Assembly: GCA_040768845.1 (NCBI GenBank)
Contig: JAXGME010000002.1
Location: 434,001 to 498,000, forward strand
DNA length: 64,000 nt
Reading direction: 5' to 3'
Source of the DNA: JAEZHK01 sp040768845
GTDB taxonomy: Bacteria; Bacillota; Clostridia; Christensenellales; Aristaeellaceae
Every line of letters begins with the position of its first letter. Position 1 is the stretch's first letter. Positions 30,445 through 38,368 of this stretch are shown piece by piece. The notes under the pieces are model-generated. The model did no database searches and was not told the origin of the DNA. It saw only the letters and a list, made by a program, of their open reading frames with translations. A program made the position numbers and the translations under genes.

Positions 30445-33400
30445 TCAGGCCAGCACCTCCGCCCGGCTTCCGCCCTGGCGGTCCTTTTTCACCACGATCT
30501 GCCGGTCGATGCGCCGCTTCATCTCCGCCACGTGGGAGATCAGCCCGACCAGCTTGTCCCCCCGGGCCAGCTTGCCCAGCGCGCCCATCACCTGGTCCAG
30601 CGCGGCCTCGTCCAGCGTACCGAAGCCCTCATCCACGAACAGGGCATCCAGCGTGACGCCGCCCGCCTGGGCGCTGATGGTGTCGGCAAAGCCCAGCGCC
30701 AGCGAAAGCGACGCCATGAAGGACTCGCCGCCCGAGAGGGTGTTGACCGGCCGGAGCGCGCCGGTGAAGTGGTCCATGACGTTGAGGTCCAGCCCGAAGG
30801 CGGATCTGCGGTTGCGGTAGGATTCCTCCCGCGCCAGTTCGTACTGGCCGCCGGTCATCTCCGAAAAGCGCTGGTTGGCAAAGAGGATCACCTCGTCGAA
30901 CATCTTGGACAGTACGTACACTTCCAGGCTCTGCCTGCCCGCGTCGTCCCGGACGGATTTGCCGTCGGCGGCGTCGGACAGGCTTTTGACCATCGCGTAC
31001 GCTTCGCCCAGGCGCGCAAATTCCCTCGCCCGCCGCGCGACCGAGGCCGTCAGCGTCCGGTTGGATTCGATCCGCACGCCCAGGCGCAGCCGTTCGTCCT
31101 CCAGCGCCCGGAGGGCGTCGGCCGCCCCGGCTTCCTCGCGCTCCAGCGCCTCCATGTCCGTCGGCGGCCTGCCCTGAAGCGCCGCGCGCAGCCGGCTGGC
31201 CTCCTGATTGGCGCTGTGAACGGCCTGCTCGTAGGCGTCGATGTCGCCCCGCAGCGCGGCCACCGCCTCCGGCGCCCGCCGCGCGCCGCGGTAGGCGCCC
31301 TCGCTTTCAAACCCCGCCCCCGCAAGCGCGCTCAGAAACGCGTCCCGCCGCTTTTTCGCCCTGCGCTCCCGGTCGGGCCGCCGGACCTCGAGCGCCTCCA
31401 GCGCGCCCTCCGCCGCGGCGATGTCGCGGTCGCAGTCGTCCAGTGCCTTTTTCGCGGCGTCCTGCGCTTCGCGCCAGCGGGCGTGCTCCGCCTCCAGCGC
31501 TTCGGCCAGGCGGAGGGCTTCGGCCTCCGTCGCGGCGGGAAGGAACCGGGCCGCTTCTCCGCGCTTCTGCGCGAGGCCCTCCAGCCTGGCGGACGCCTCC
31601 GCGCGGCGCTTTTGCGCCTGGATCATGGCCTCGCGGGCCTCGTCCACGCCGCGCTCGTATCCGGGGATGTCCGCCTTCAGTTTCCGCAGCCGCTCCACAT
31701 CCCGCTCCAGCCCCGCCTTGCGCCGCAGAAGATCGCCCAGTTGCGCCCGCTGCGCCCGCGCCGCCGCCTCCGCCGCGCGGGCGCTCGGCGCGGACGCGGC
31801 CCCCGCGGCGGGGTCGTCCTCGTGGCACCGCTGCCAGTCCGCCTCCAGTCGCTCCCATTCCTTATCCCGCTCTGCCTTGAGCACCTTTGCCGCTGAAACG
31901 GCGTTCTCCGCGCCGGTCCGGGCCCGCGCGGCGTCCGCCTCCGCGGCCTCCACCTGCGCCTGGGTGGGGGTCTCGTCGGACAGCGGGGCCTTTTGCGGGT
32001 GATGAGTGGCGCCGCAGACCGGGCAGGGCTCGCCCTCCTCCAGCGCCGCGGCCATCAGCCCCGCCTGCCCCCGCTGGAACGCGTTGTACAGCCGCCGGTA
32101 CGCCTTCGCGCGCGCCTCGGCCTCCGAAAGCGCGGCCCCGGCCGCCTCCTGCGCGCGGAAGAGCCCCGGCGCGCCCGCCTCAAAGGCGGCCAGCGCCCGC
32201 CGCAGCGCTTCCAGCGACGCCGCGCGCCTTTGCGCGCCGTCCAGTTGCGCCTCCAGCGCGCCCAGCGCGCCCTCCGCGCCGGAAAGCGCCTCCCGCTCCG
32301 CGGTCGCATCCTCCTTCAGCCGCTTGATCCGCGCCTCCTCCTTTGACGCGGTCTGCGCATCCCTGTCGGCGTCGTCCCGCGCCTTTTGCGCGTCCGCGAT
32401 CCCGCGGTCCATCCCTTCGATATCCTGGTACCGGGGGATCTGCTCCCGGATGGCTGCGGCCCGCACCTCGGCCGCCTGCGCCTGCGCCCGCCGCGCTTCG
32501 GACGCCTCCAGCGCCGCCGAAAGGGCCGGGCGCTTCGACCGAAGATCGCCAATTAGCGCCTTCGCCCGGGCCGCGTCCCGCTCCAGCTCCTCCAGCGCGC
32601 CGGACGCCTCGGCCCAGAAGGCGGCATCCGCGTCCACCCCGGAAGCCGCCTCGGCCAGGCGAAGCTCCAGCCGCGCCTTTTCGACAGCGGGTTCCTCCCG
32701 CGCCAGTTCCTCAAGCGCCGCGACGGCGTCGCCCAGGGCCTTATGCTCTGCCCGGGTCCGCTCCGCCTCGGCGCGCCGGCGCACGAGGCCCTCCGAGCGC
32801 GCCCGCGCCGCATCCCGGTTTCCGTCGTTTTCCCGAAGCGCCGCCGCGTCCTCGTCCAGCACCGCCCGCGCCAGCGCGGTCCAGGCGTCGAGGTTCACCG
32901 GCATCCCGTCGGATGAAAACGCCTCAAGCGCCGCCGCGTCCCGCTCCGGCGGCAGGCGCAGCTTTTGACAGGCGTCCGCGACGGCGCGCCCCTCGGCGCG
33001 CCAGGCGTCCTCCAGCTTCCGGGCGCGGCCCGCGAGGATCTCCTGCACCGCCTCGTAAAACCGGGTGCCGAAGATGGCCTGAAGGATCCGCCGCCGCTCG
33101 TCCACCCCGGCCAGAAGGAGCCGCGCAAAATCCCCCTGAGCGATCATGGCGATCCGGGAAAAGTGCTCCCGGGACAGCCGCAGAATGTTCACGATCTCCT
33201 CATTGACCGCGGTGGGCTTTTCGATCACCCGCCCGCCGGGCAGCGTCAGGCGGGCCCGGGTTTCCTCGCGGACGGTGCCCTCGCCCCGCTTCTTGGGGCG
33301 TTCGTAGCGGGGGCTGCGCCAGACGGTGTAGACGTGGCCCCGGTGCTCGAAGGTGAATTCCACATAGGTCTCCCGGTCCGGCGGGGCGAGACTGCTGCGC

Positions 33401-33600
33401 AAAAGGGTGTCGTCCCGCCGCGCCTCGCCGCTGGCCACGCCGTAGAGGGCAAAGCAGATCGCGTCAAAGAGGGTGGTCTTGCCCGCGCCGGTGTTTCCGG
33501 TGATCAGGTACAGGCCGCGGCCGCCCAGCCGGTCGAAGGCAACGACGGTTTCGCCCGCGTAGGAGCAAAACGCCTGCATCGTAAGCCGAATGGGTTTCAT
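30445..33600 (-). CDS. sbcC: DNA repair ATPase SbcC
   Basis: This Rad50-like SMC-family ATPase works with SbcD to cut hairpins and process DNA ends. The 1051-residue protein has Walker A GNTGAGKTT at 35-43 and a Q-loop AMIAQGDFARLLL. Two long coiled coils flank the zinc hook CPVCGATHH near residue 524. The C-terminal half has signature NTLSGGESFMASLSLALGF and Walker B LDALFVDEGFGTLD. The ATG overlaps the sbcD stop (ATGA), so the two subunits are translated together. The coiled-coil part is unusually rich in Ala, Arg and Glu, reflecting the high GC. Confidence 0.96.
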   Translation of the reverse strand: MKPIRLTMQAFCSYAGETVVAFDRLGGRGLYLITGNTGAGKTTLFDAICFALYGVASGEARRDDTLLRSSLAPPDRETYVEFTFEHRGHVYTVWRSPRYERPKKRGEGTVREETRARLTLPGGRVIEKPTAVNEEIVNILRLSREHFSRIAMIAQGDFARLLLAGVDERRRILQAIFGTRFYEAVQEILAGRARKLEDAWRAEGRAVADACQKLRLPPERDAAALEAFSSDGMPVNLDAWTALARAVLDEDAAALRENDGNRDAARARSEGLVRRRAEAERTRAEHKALGDAVAALEELAREEPAVEKARLELRLAEAASGVDADAAFWAEASGALEELERDAARAKALIGDLRSKRPALSAALEASEARRAQAQAAEVRAAAIREQIPRYQDIEGMDRGIADAQKARDDADRDAQTASKEEARIKRLKEDATAEREALSGAEGALGALEAQLDGAQRRAASLEALRRALAAFEAGAPGLFRAQEAAGAALSEAEARAKAYRRLYNAFQRGQAGLMAAALEEGEPCPVCGATHHPQKAPLSDETPTQAQVEAAEADAARARTGAENAVSAAKVLKAERDKEWERLEADWQRCHEDDPAAGAASAPSARAAEAAARAQRAQLGDLLRRKAGLERDVERLRKLKADIPGYERGVDEAREAMIQAQKRRAEASARLEGLAQKRGEAARFLPAATEAEALRLAEALEAEHARWREAQDAAKKALDDCDRDIAAAEGALEALEVRRPDRERRAKKRRDAFLSALAGAGFESEGAYRGARRAPEAVAALRGDIDAYEQAVHSANQEASRLRAALQGRPPTDMEALEREEAGAADALRALEDERLRLGVRIESNRTLTASVARRAREFARLGEAYAMVKSLSDAADGKSVRDDAGRQSLEVYVLSKMFDEVILFANQRFSEMTGGQYELAREESYRNRRSAFGLDLNVMDHFTGALRPVNTLSGGESFMASLSLALGFADTISAQAGGVTLDALFVDEGFGTLDEAALDQVMGALGKLARGDKLVGLISHVAEMKRRIDRQIVVKKDRQGGSRAEVLA

Positions 33601-34727
33601 CGCTCAGCCTCCCCTCTCGCCTCGTCAAAAACGCCGTCCATGTAGCCGGCCATGGCATCGTCCATCTCCCGCCCGGTCCGGAAGCGATAGAACGCCCGAA
33701 ACAGCTCCGGGGGGGACAGATCGCGCCGCGCGTCGACGGGGGCAAACCGCGCCTCGGGCGGGGCGTACTCCATGCGGAAGATGTTGGGGTACAGGCCGCG
33801 GAGCCTCGCCTGGGCGTCGGGCGGCAGCAACGGATCGGTCAGCGTCACATGCAGGTAGTCTTCGGGGTTGCCCGCCGCCACGGTTTCCGGGCGGGTGAGC
33901 GCCTCCAGCGTGCCCCGGACCACCCGCAGATCCCGCGGCGCCGCCACCGGGTGGAGCTCGATGCGAAGGCCGGCCCGGGTCACCTCGCCCAGGACCACGT
34001 TCTTCACATGATGCGCCTCCGACGCGGAATACTTCAGCAGCGAGCCTGCGTAGCGCACGCCCTCCCGCCCGATGCGCTGGGGCTTGTGCAGGTGGCCCAG
34101 CGCCACATAGTCAAACCCGTCGAAGGCGCGGTAGTCCACCCGTTCGGCACCGCCCACCGCGGTGAGCTCGGCCTCGGAATCGCTCTGGTCCGCCTCGCCC
34201 GCCCCGCCCGTGACAAACTGGTGCGCCACCAGCACGTTGGCGCGGCGGGGATCGAGCGCCTCCCGGCGCAGCGCCGCGCGCACCGCGCCGTCAAAGGTCA
34301 TGGGCTCAAAGGGGCCGATGACGCCCGCCGCCTCCCGGGGGCGGAAAAAGGGCATCAGCCAGACGGCTGCGTCGGCGCAGTCCACCCTGAAGAGGCGGCC
34401 CTCGTAATTCCCCGCGATGTATACCCCCTGGCGTTCCAGGATCCTGCGGCCAAAGGACAGCCGCTCCTGGGAGTCGTGGTTGCCGCCCACCACGCACACC
34501 GCGCCGCACCGCCCGGAGAGCGCGGTGAAGAATTCGTCCGCCAGCGCCACCGCCCGCTCGGAGGGCACGCCCTTATCGTACACATCCCCCGCGATCAGCA
34601 CCGCGTCCGGCCTTTTTTCGCCGACAAAATCCGCAATTTCCGTCAGCGCGGCGCGCTGATCCTCAATCAGGTCGATCTCGCCCAGCGAGCGCCCGATGTG
34701 CAAATCCGCCATGTGGACAAACCGCAA
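33597..34727 (-). CDS. sbcD: DNA repair exonuclease SbcD
   Basis: This Mre11-like nuclease partner of SbcC has the metallophosphatase motifs FVHMADLHIGRSLGE, LIAGDVYDKGVPS, VVGGNHDSQERL and ALGHLHKPQRIG. The start is a TTG at 34727 with GGGGGGA 7 bases upstream, giving 376 residues that begin exactly where the family begins. A TATAAT at 34845-34850 (minus strand) may be its -10 box, without a clear -35. It is divergent from the OpuA-type transporter genes. Confidence 0.95.
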   Translation of the reverse strand: MRFVHMADLHIGRSLGEIDLIEDQRAALTEIADFVGEKRPDAVLIAGDVYDKGVPSERAVALADEFFTALSGRCGAVCVVGGNHDSQERLSFGRRILERQGVYIAGNYEGRLFRVDCADAAVWLMPFFRPREAAGVIGPFEPMTFDGAVRAALRREALDPRRANVLVAHQFVTGGAGEADQSDSEAELTAVGGAERVDYRAFDGFDYVALGHLHKPQRIGREGVRYAGSLLKYSASEAHHVKNVVLGEVTRAGLRIELHPVAAPRDLRVVRGTLEALTRPETVAAGNPEDYLHVTLTDPLLPPDAQARLRGLYPNIFRMEYAPPEARFAPVDARRDLSPPELFRAFYRFRTGREMDDAMAGYMDGVFDEARGEAER

Positions 34728-34867
34728 CGCGCGTCCCCCCTTTGACAAATCCCCGCGGCAGCGCCGCCGTTTTGCAATAATTCGCGGTCCGCCCGGCAAA
34801 ATCCTCCGGGATTCCCGCTTTTCCGCGCGCTGTGCGTTTTGCAGATTATATTTAAGAAGATTTTTTC

Positions 34868-34896
34868 TTGCATACTGCCACACCATATGGTATCAT
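34868..34896 (+). promoter_or_regulatory. Putative promoter of the betaine transporter operon
   Basis: TTGCAT (34868-34873) and TATCAT (34891-34896) are 17 bases apart. The palindrome CCATATGG (34883-34890) lies just before the -10 box. The site is in a short AT-rich island between sbcD and the transporter. Confidence 0.6.
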
Positions 34897-34946
34897 AGAG
34901 TTGTTATTTACAGAAACATCATGGAACGATGAAAGGGGAATGCTGC

Positions 34947-35948
34947 ATGAAGAAGTTGTCTTGCGCGCTGGCCTGGCTTTTGATCCTCACGGTCTTTGCC
35001 GGGTTTGCGACCGCCGGAGCCGAGAATGTGGTCATCGTGGCCACGGACAACGGCTGGGACAGCCAGAAGCTGCACAACGCCATCGCGGAGCTGGTGGTGG
35101 AGCACGCCTACGAGGGGTACGATTTTGAGGTGTCCACTGCGTCCTCCACGATGAACTGGCAATCCATCATCAACGGCGACGTGGATCTGGACATCGAGAG
35201 CTGGACGGACAACGTGGCCACCTACGCCGACGACGTGGCAAACGGCGACATCGTGGACGTGGGCATCCTGGTGGCGGACAGCGCCCAGGGCGTGTACGTG
35301 CCCCGCTACGTGATCGAGGGCGACGCCGAGCGCGGCATTGAGCCCATGGCGCCGGATCTCGTGACCGTCGAGGACCTGAAAAAGTACGCCGCCGTCTTCC
35401 CGGACGACGAGGACAAGGGCCGGGGCCGCATCTACGGCTCGATCCCCGGATGGATGGCGGACGAGGTGCTCTACAACAAGTATCTCGCCTACGCGCTGGA
35501 CGCGGACTACAACTACGTGCGGCTGGGCAGCGAATCCTCGCTGTTTGCGTCGCTGGTGTCCGCCTACAACCTGGGCGACCCCTGGGTAGGCTACTGCTAC
35601 GAGCCCACCTGGGTCACGGGCAAGCTGGACCTGGTGCTGCTGGAGGACGCGCCCTACGATCCGGCGCTTCTGATGGAGGGCAAGTGCGCCTTCCCCAAGC
35701 AGGCCCTCAAGATCGTCAGCAGCAACAGGTTTGCCGAAAGGGCGCCGGACCTGCTGGGCTTTTTCCAGAAGTACGAAACCGGCAGCGCGCTGATCTCCCA
35801 GGCGCTGGCGCACCTGGACGAAACCAAGGCGTCCTACGAGGAAGTGGCGGCGTGGCTGCTCCGGCAGAACGACGGATTGATTGACCAGTGGCTCCCGGCG
35901 GAGAACGCCCAGCGCCTGCGCGCTTACCTCGACGGACTGGAGGCGTAA
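34947..35948 (+). CDS. opuAC: Glycine betaine/proline-type ABC transporter substrate-binding protein
   Basis: The 333-residue exported protein has a signal peptide (MKKLSCALAWLLILTVFAGF) and an OpuAC fold. Typical blocks are VVIVATDNGWDSQKLHNAIA, STASSTMNWQSIINGDVDLD, ESWTDN, and GSIPGWMADEVLYNKYL. No lipobox cysteine is evident at the cleavage site, unlike many Gram-positive binding proteins. The ATG at 34947 has AAAGGGG 8 bases upstream and is preferred over an in-frame ATG at 34929. The permease starts 8 bases after the stop. Ligand is probably a quaternary amine such as glycine betaine or proline betaine. Confidence 0.88.
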   Translation: MKKLSCALAWLLILTVFAGFATAGAENVVIVATDNGWDSQKLHNAIAELVVEHAYEGYDFEVSTASSTMNWQSIINGDVDLDIESWTDNVATYADDVANGDIVDVGILVADSAQGVYVPRYVIEGDAERGIEPMAPDLVTVEDLKKYAAVFPDDEDKGRGRIYGSIPGWMADEVLYNKYLAYALDADYNYVRLGSESSLFASLVSAYNLGDPWVGYCYEPTWVTGKLDLVLLEDAPYDPALLMEGKCAFPKQALKIVSSNRFAERAPDLLGFFQKYETGSALISQALAHLDETKASYEEVAAWLLRQNDGLIDQWLPAENAQRLRAYLDGLEA

Positions 35949-35956
35949 TCCCCCGC

Positions 35957-36841
35957 ATGATGGATTTTCTGACCGATTACATCCTGAAATTTCCCGAATC
36001 GTGGCAGTTTAAGCTGGGCGACGCCATCGACACGTCCGTCAAGGCCTTTTCCCGCGAACACCGCGACGCGCTGCGCGCCATCCGCGACGTGGTGGTCGCG
36101 GTGGTGAGCGGCATCCGCTGGGCGCTGGAAAAGACGCCCTGGGTGGTGCTGGTGCTGCTGGTGGTGGTGCTGGCGTGGCGGCTGATGAAGTCCTGGCGCG
36201 CCGCGGCGCTCTACGCCGCGCTGCTGACGTTTGTGGGCTGCTGCGGGCTGTGGAACGAGATGCTTCAGACCCTCAGCGTGGTCATCGCCAGCGTGCTCCT
36301 TTGTGTGCTGGCCGGGTTTCCGCTGGGGGTGCTGCTGGCCCTCAGCCCACGGGCCAACCGCATCATACGCCCCATCCTCGATACAATGCAGACCATGCCC
36401 TCCTGGGTGTACCTGGTGCCGGCGGTGATCCTCTTCAACGTGGGGATCACGCCGGCCCTCTTGGCCACCACGATCTACGCCATCGTGCCCATCGTGCGGC
36501 TTACCAGCCACGGCCTCGTCTACGTGGACGCGGAAATGCTGGAAGCCGCCCGGGCCTTCGGCTCCACCCGGATGCAGACCCTGGTCAAGGTGCAGATCCC
36601 CCAGGCGCTGCCCACCATCATGACCGGCATCAACCAGACGCTGATGATGGCCATGTCCATGGTGGTCACCTGCGCGCTGATCGGCGCCAACGGCCTGGGC
36701 ATGGAGATTTTGCTGGCCACCAACCGCGTCGAAATGGGCAAGGCGCTGCTGCCGGGCATCGCCATCGTCATCGTCGCCATCATTCTGGATCGCATCACCC
36801 AGGCCGCCATCCGAAAGAGCGAGGTGAAGGGCGATGGATGA
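35957..36841 (+). CDS. opuAB: Glycine betaine/proline-type ABC transporter permease
   Basis: The 294-residue membrane protein has about six helices and the BPD-transp inner-membrane signature (EAARAFGSTRMQTLVKVQIP) that contacts the ATPase. LDTMQTMPSWVYLVPAVILF is the conserved OpuAB/ProW segment. The N-terminal MMDFLTDYILKFPESWQF precedes a short amphipathic stretch, as in ProW. ATGs at 35957 and 35960 are both possible; GGAGG lies within the end of the upstream gene. The 3' end overlaps the ATPase gene by 8 bases. Confidence 0.92.
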   Translation: MMDFLTDYILKFPESWQFKLGDAIDTSVKAFSREHRDALRAIRDVVVAVVSGIRWALEKTPWVVLVLLVVVLAWRLMKSWRAAALYAALLTFVGCCGLWNEMLQTLSVVIASVLLCVLAGFPLGVLLALSPRANRIIRPILDTMQTMPSWVYLVPAVILFNVGITPALLATTIYAIVPIVRLTSHGLVYVDAEMLEAARAFGSTRMQTLVKVQIPQALPTIMTGINQTLMMAMSMVVTCALIGANGLGMEILLATNRVEMGKALLPGIAIVIVAIILDRITQAAIRKSEVKGDG

Positions 36842-38015
36842 ACCCAGGGTGATCCTGGAGGCCCAGAACGTCACCAAAATCTACGGCCACGGCAAGGCGG
36901 AAGCCGCCCGCATCATGCGCGAGGGCGGCGACAAGGGCGCCGCCTACAAGGAAACCGGCGCCACCGTGGCGCTGTGGGACGTGTCCTTCAAGGTGCGCGA
37001 GGGCGAGATCTTCGTTATCATCGGCCTCTCCGGCTCCGGCAAGTCCACGATCATCCGCTGTTTTAACCAGCTGATCCGCCCCACCGCCGGCCATGTGCTC
37101 TTTGAAGGCCGCCAGATCGACGCCATGAACCGGCGCGAGCTGATTGACTTCCGCCGCCGCAAGGTGTCCATGGTGTTCCAGAACTTTGGCCTTTTCACCC
37201 ACCGCACGGTGATCGACAACGTGTCCTACGGTCTCGAGGTGCGCAAGGTGCCCAAATCCGAGCGCATTGACCGGGCAATGGAGCTGATCCACATGGTGGG
37301 GCTCGACGGCTGGGAGAAAAAGCCCATCGGCAGCCTGTCCGGCGGCATGAAGCAGCGGGTGGGCATCGCCCGCGCGCTGGCCAACGACCCGGAAGTGCTG
37401 CTGATGGACGAGCCCTTCTCCGCGCTGGACCCGCTGATCCGCCGGGACATGCAGTTTGAGCTGATCTCGCTGCAGCGGAGGCTGGGCAAGACCATCCTCT
37501 TCATCACCCACGACATCGACGAGGCGTTCAAGCTGGGGGACACCGTGTCCATCATGCGGGACGGCAAGACCGTCCAGACCGGAACCCCCGAAACCCTGTC
37601 CGCCACCCCCGCCGACGACTACGTGCGCCAGTTCATCGAAAGCGCCGACCGCACCCAGGTGCTCAGCGTGGGCCGCGTGATGATCACCCCCGCCTGCCTC
37701 GTTCGGGAGAACGACGACCCTGCCAACGCCATCCGCGAGATGCACCGGCAAGGGCTGTCCAGCGCCTACGTGGTGGACCAGAAGATGAAGCTTCTCGGCG
37801 TTCTGTCCATCGACGCGGCGCTGAAGGCGCGGCAGGCGGGCGAGGGCTTTGCCGGGCGGATTGACCGCAACCCGCCCACCACCACCCGGGACGCGCTGGT
37901 GAGCGACGTGATGCCGCTGGCCGCCCAAACTCCCTACCCCATTGCCGTGGTGGACGAAACCGGCATGCTGCAGGGCATCGTCACCCGCGCGGCCATCATC
38001 GCCTCCATGCTTTGA
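36834..38015 (+). CDS. opuAA: Glycine betaine/proline-type ABC transporter ATP-binding protein with CBS domains
   Basis: The 393-residue ATPase has Walker A GLSGSGKST near 65, signature LSGGMKQRVGIARAL, Walker B VLLMDEPFSALDP and switch His in ITHDIDEAF. The N-terminal KIYGHGKAEAARIMREGGDK is the OpuAA/ProV extension. Residues 275-393 hold two CBS domains (SVGRVMITPACLVRENDDPA, DALVSDVMPLAAQTPYPIAV), which in OpuA sense ionic strength at the membrane. Therefore osmotic gating of uptake is likely. A terminator follows at 38066-38096. Confidence 0.93.
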   Translation: MDEPRVILEAQNVTKIYGHGKAEAARIMREGGDKGAAYKETGATVALWDVSFKVREGEIFVIIGLSGSGKSTIIRCFNQLIRPTAGHVLFEGRQIDAMNRRELIDFRRRKVSMVFQNFGLFTHRTVIDNVSYGLEVRKVPKSERIDRAMELIHMVGLDGWEKKPIGSLSGGMKQRVGIARALANDPEVLLMDEPFSALDPLIRRDMQFELISLQRRLGKTILFITHDIDEAFKLGDTVSIMRDGKTVQTGTPETLSATPADDYVRQFIESADRTQVLSVGRVMITPACLVRENDDPANAIREMHRQGLSSAYVVDQKMKLLGVLSIDAALKARQAGEGFAGRIDRNPPTTTRDALVSDVMPLAAQTPYPIAVVDETGMLQGIVTRAAIIASML

Positions 38016-38032
38016 CCCCCGCCGGGACCGAC

Positions 38033-38061
38033 GGCGCGGAAGGGCGACGCCCTTTTGCGCT
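38033..38061. repeat. 29-bp direct repeat, copy 1
   Basis: This copy and the one at 38265-38293 are identical except at one base (T or C at repeat position 24). Each contains the mini-hairpin AAGGGC-GAC-GCCCTT. They bracket the hairpin cluster between the OpuA operon and the histidine kinase. Confidence 0.85.
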
Positions 38062-38065
38062 CAAA

Positions 38066-38096
38066 GCATCAAAAACCCCTGCCGGGTTTTTTGATG
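38066..38096 (+). terminator. Terminator after the OpuA operon
   Basis: GCATCAAAAACCC pairs with GGGTTTTTTGATGC (one bulge) around CTGCC. The A-tract/GC core/T-tract design can terminate from either side. Confidence 0.7.
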
Positions 38097-38113
38097 CGGA
38101 GGAGAAAGCCTGC

Positions 38114-38230
38114 GCACACCTGAAATGCTCACGCATTTCCGGGCGGTGTGCTGACGTATGGTGCTATTTCTCCCCCCAGTGTGCGCCCTGGGGGGAGAAA
38201 CCGTTCCCGACGTACGTGCCGCCGGGAACG
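38114..38230. other. Cluster of strong hairpins in a 353-base intergenic region
   Basis: The gap 38016-38368 holds no credible gene but several perfect inverted repeats. These are a nested stem (38114-38120/38145-38151 outside 38122-38128/38133-38139), a 13-bp stem TTTCTCCCCCCAG with its complement (38167-38179/38188-38200, 8-base loop), and a 7-bp stem CGTTCCC/GGGAACG (38202-38208/38224-38230) around the palindrome ACGTACGT. The series could be a folded RNA, a mobile interspersed element or a DNA-level repeat. Its borders are marked by the 29-bp direct repeats. Confidence 0.75.
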
Positions 38231-38264
38231 ATTGAAGTCTGCCGAGGACTTTGTGAATGGTCCG

Positions 38265-38293
38265 GGCGCGGAAGGGCGACGCCCTTTCGCGCT
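38265..38293. repeat. 29-bp direct repeat, copy 2
   Basis: Second copy of the repeat at 38033-38061, in the same orientation, 232 bases downstream with one substitution. The histidine kinase promoter candidate begins just after it. Confidence 0.85.
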
Positions 38294-38305
38294 TTTCTGC
38301 GCCCC

Positions 38306-38334
38306 TTGAAAACCCGCGCCGTTTGTGTTACGCT
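38306..38334 (+). promoter_or_regulatory. Weak promoter candidate for the two-component system
   Basis: TTGAAA (38306-38311) and TACGCT (38329-38334) are 17 bases apart. The -35 is good and the -10 poor. Confidence 0.35.
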
Positions 38335-38368
38335 TTGAGAGAAATCCGCGCATCACAAGGGACGAAGG

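Noticed and set aside
29482..31896. 804-codon plus-strand open frame
   Set aside because: Begins inside gnd in another frame and runs antisense to sbcC; the translation is Arg/Gly/His rich with no recognisable domain.
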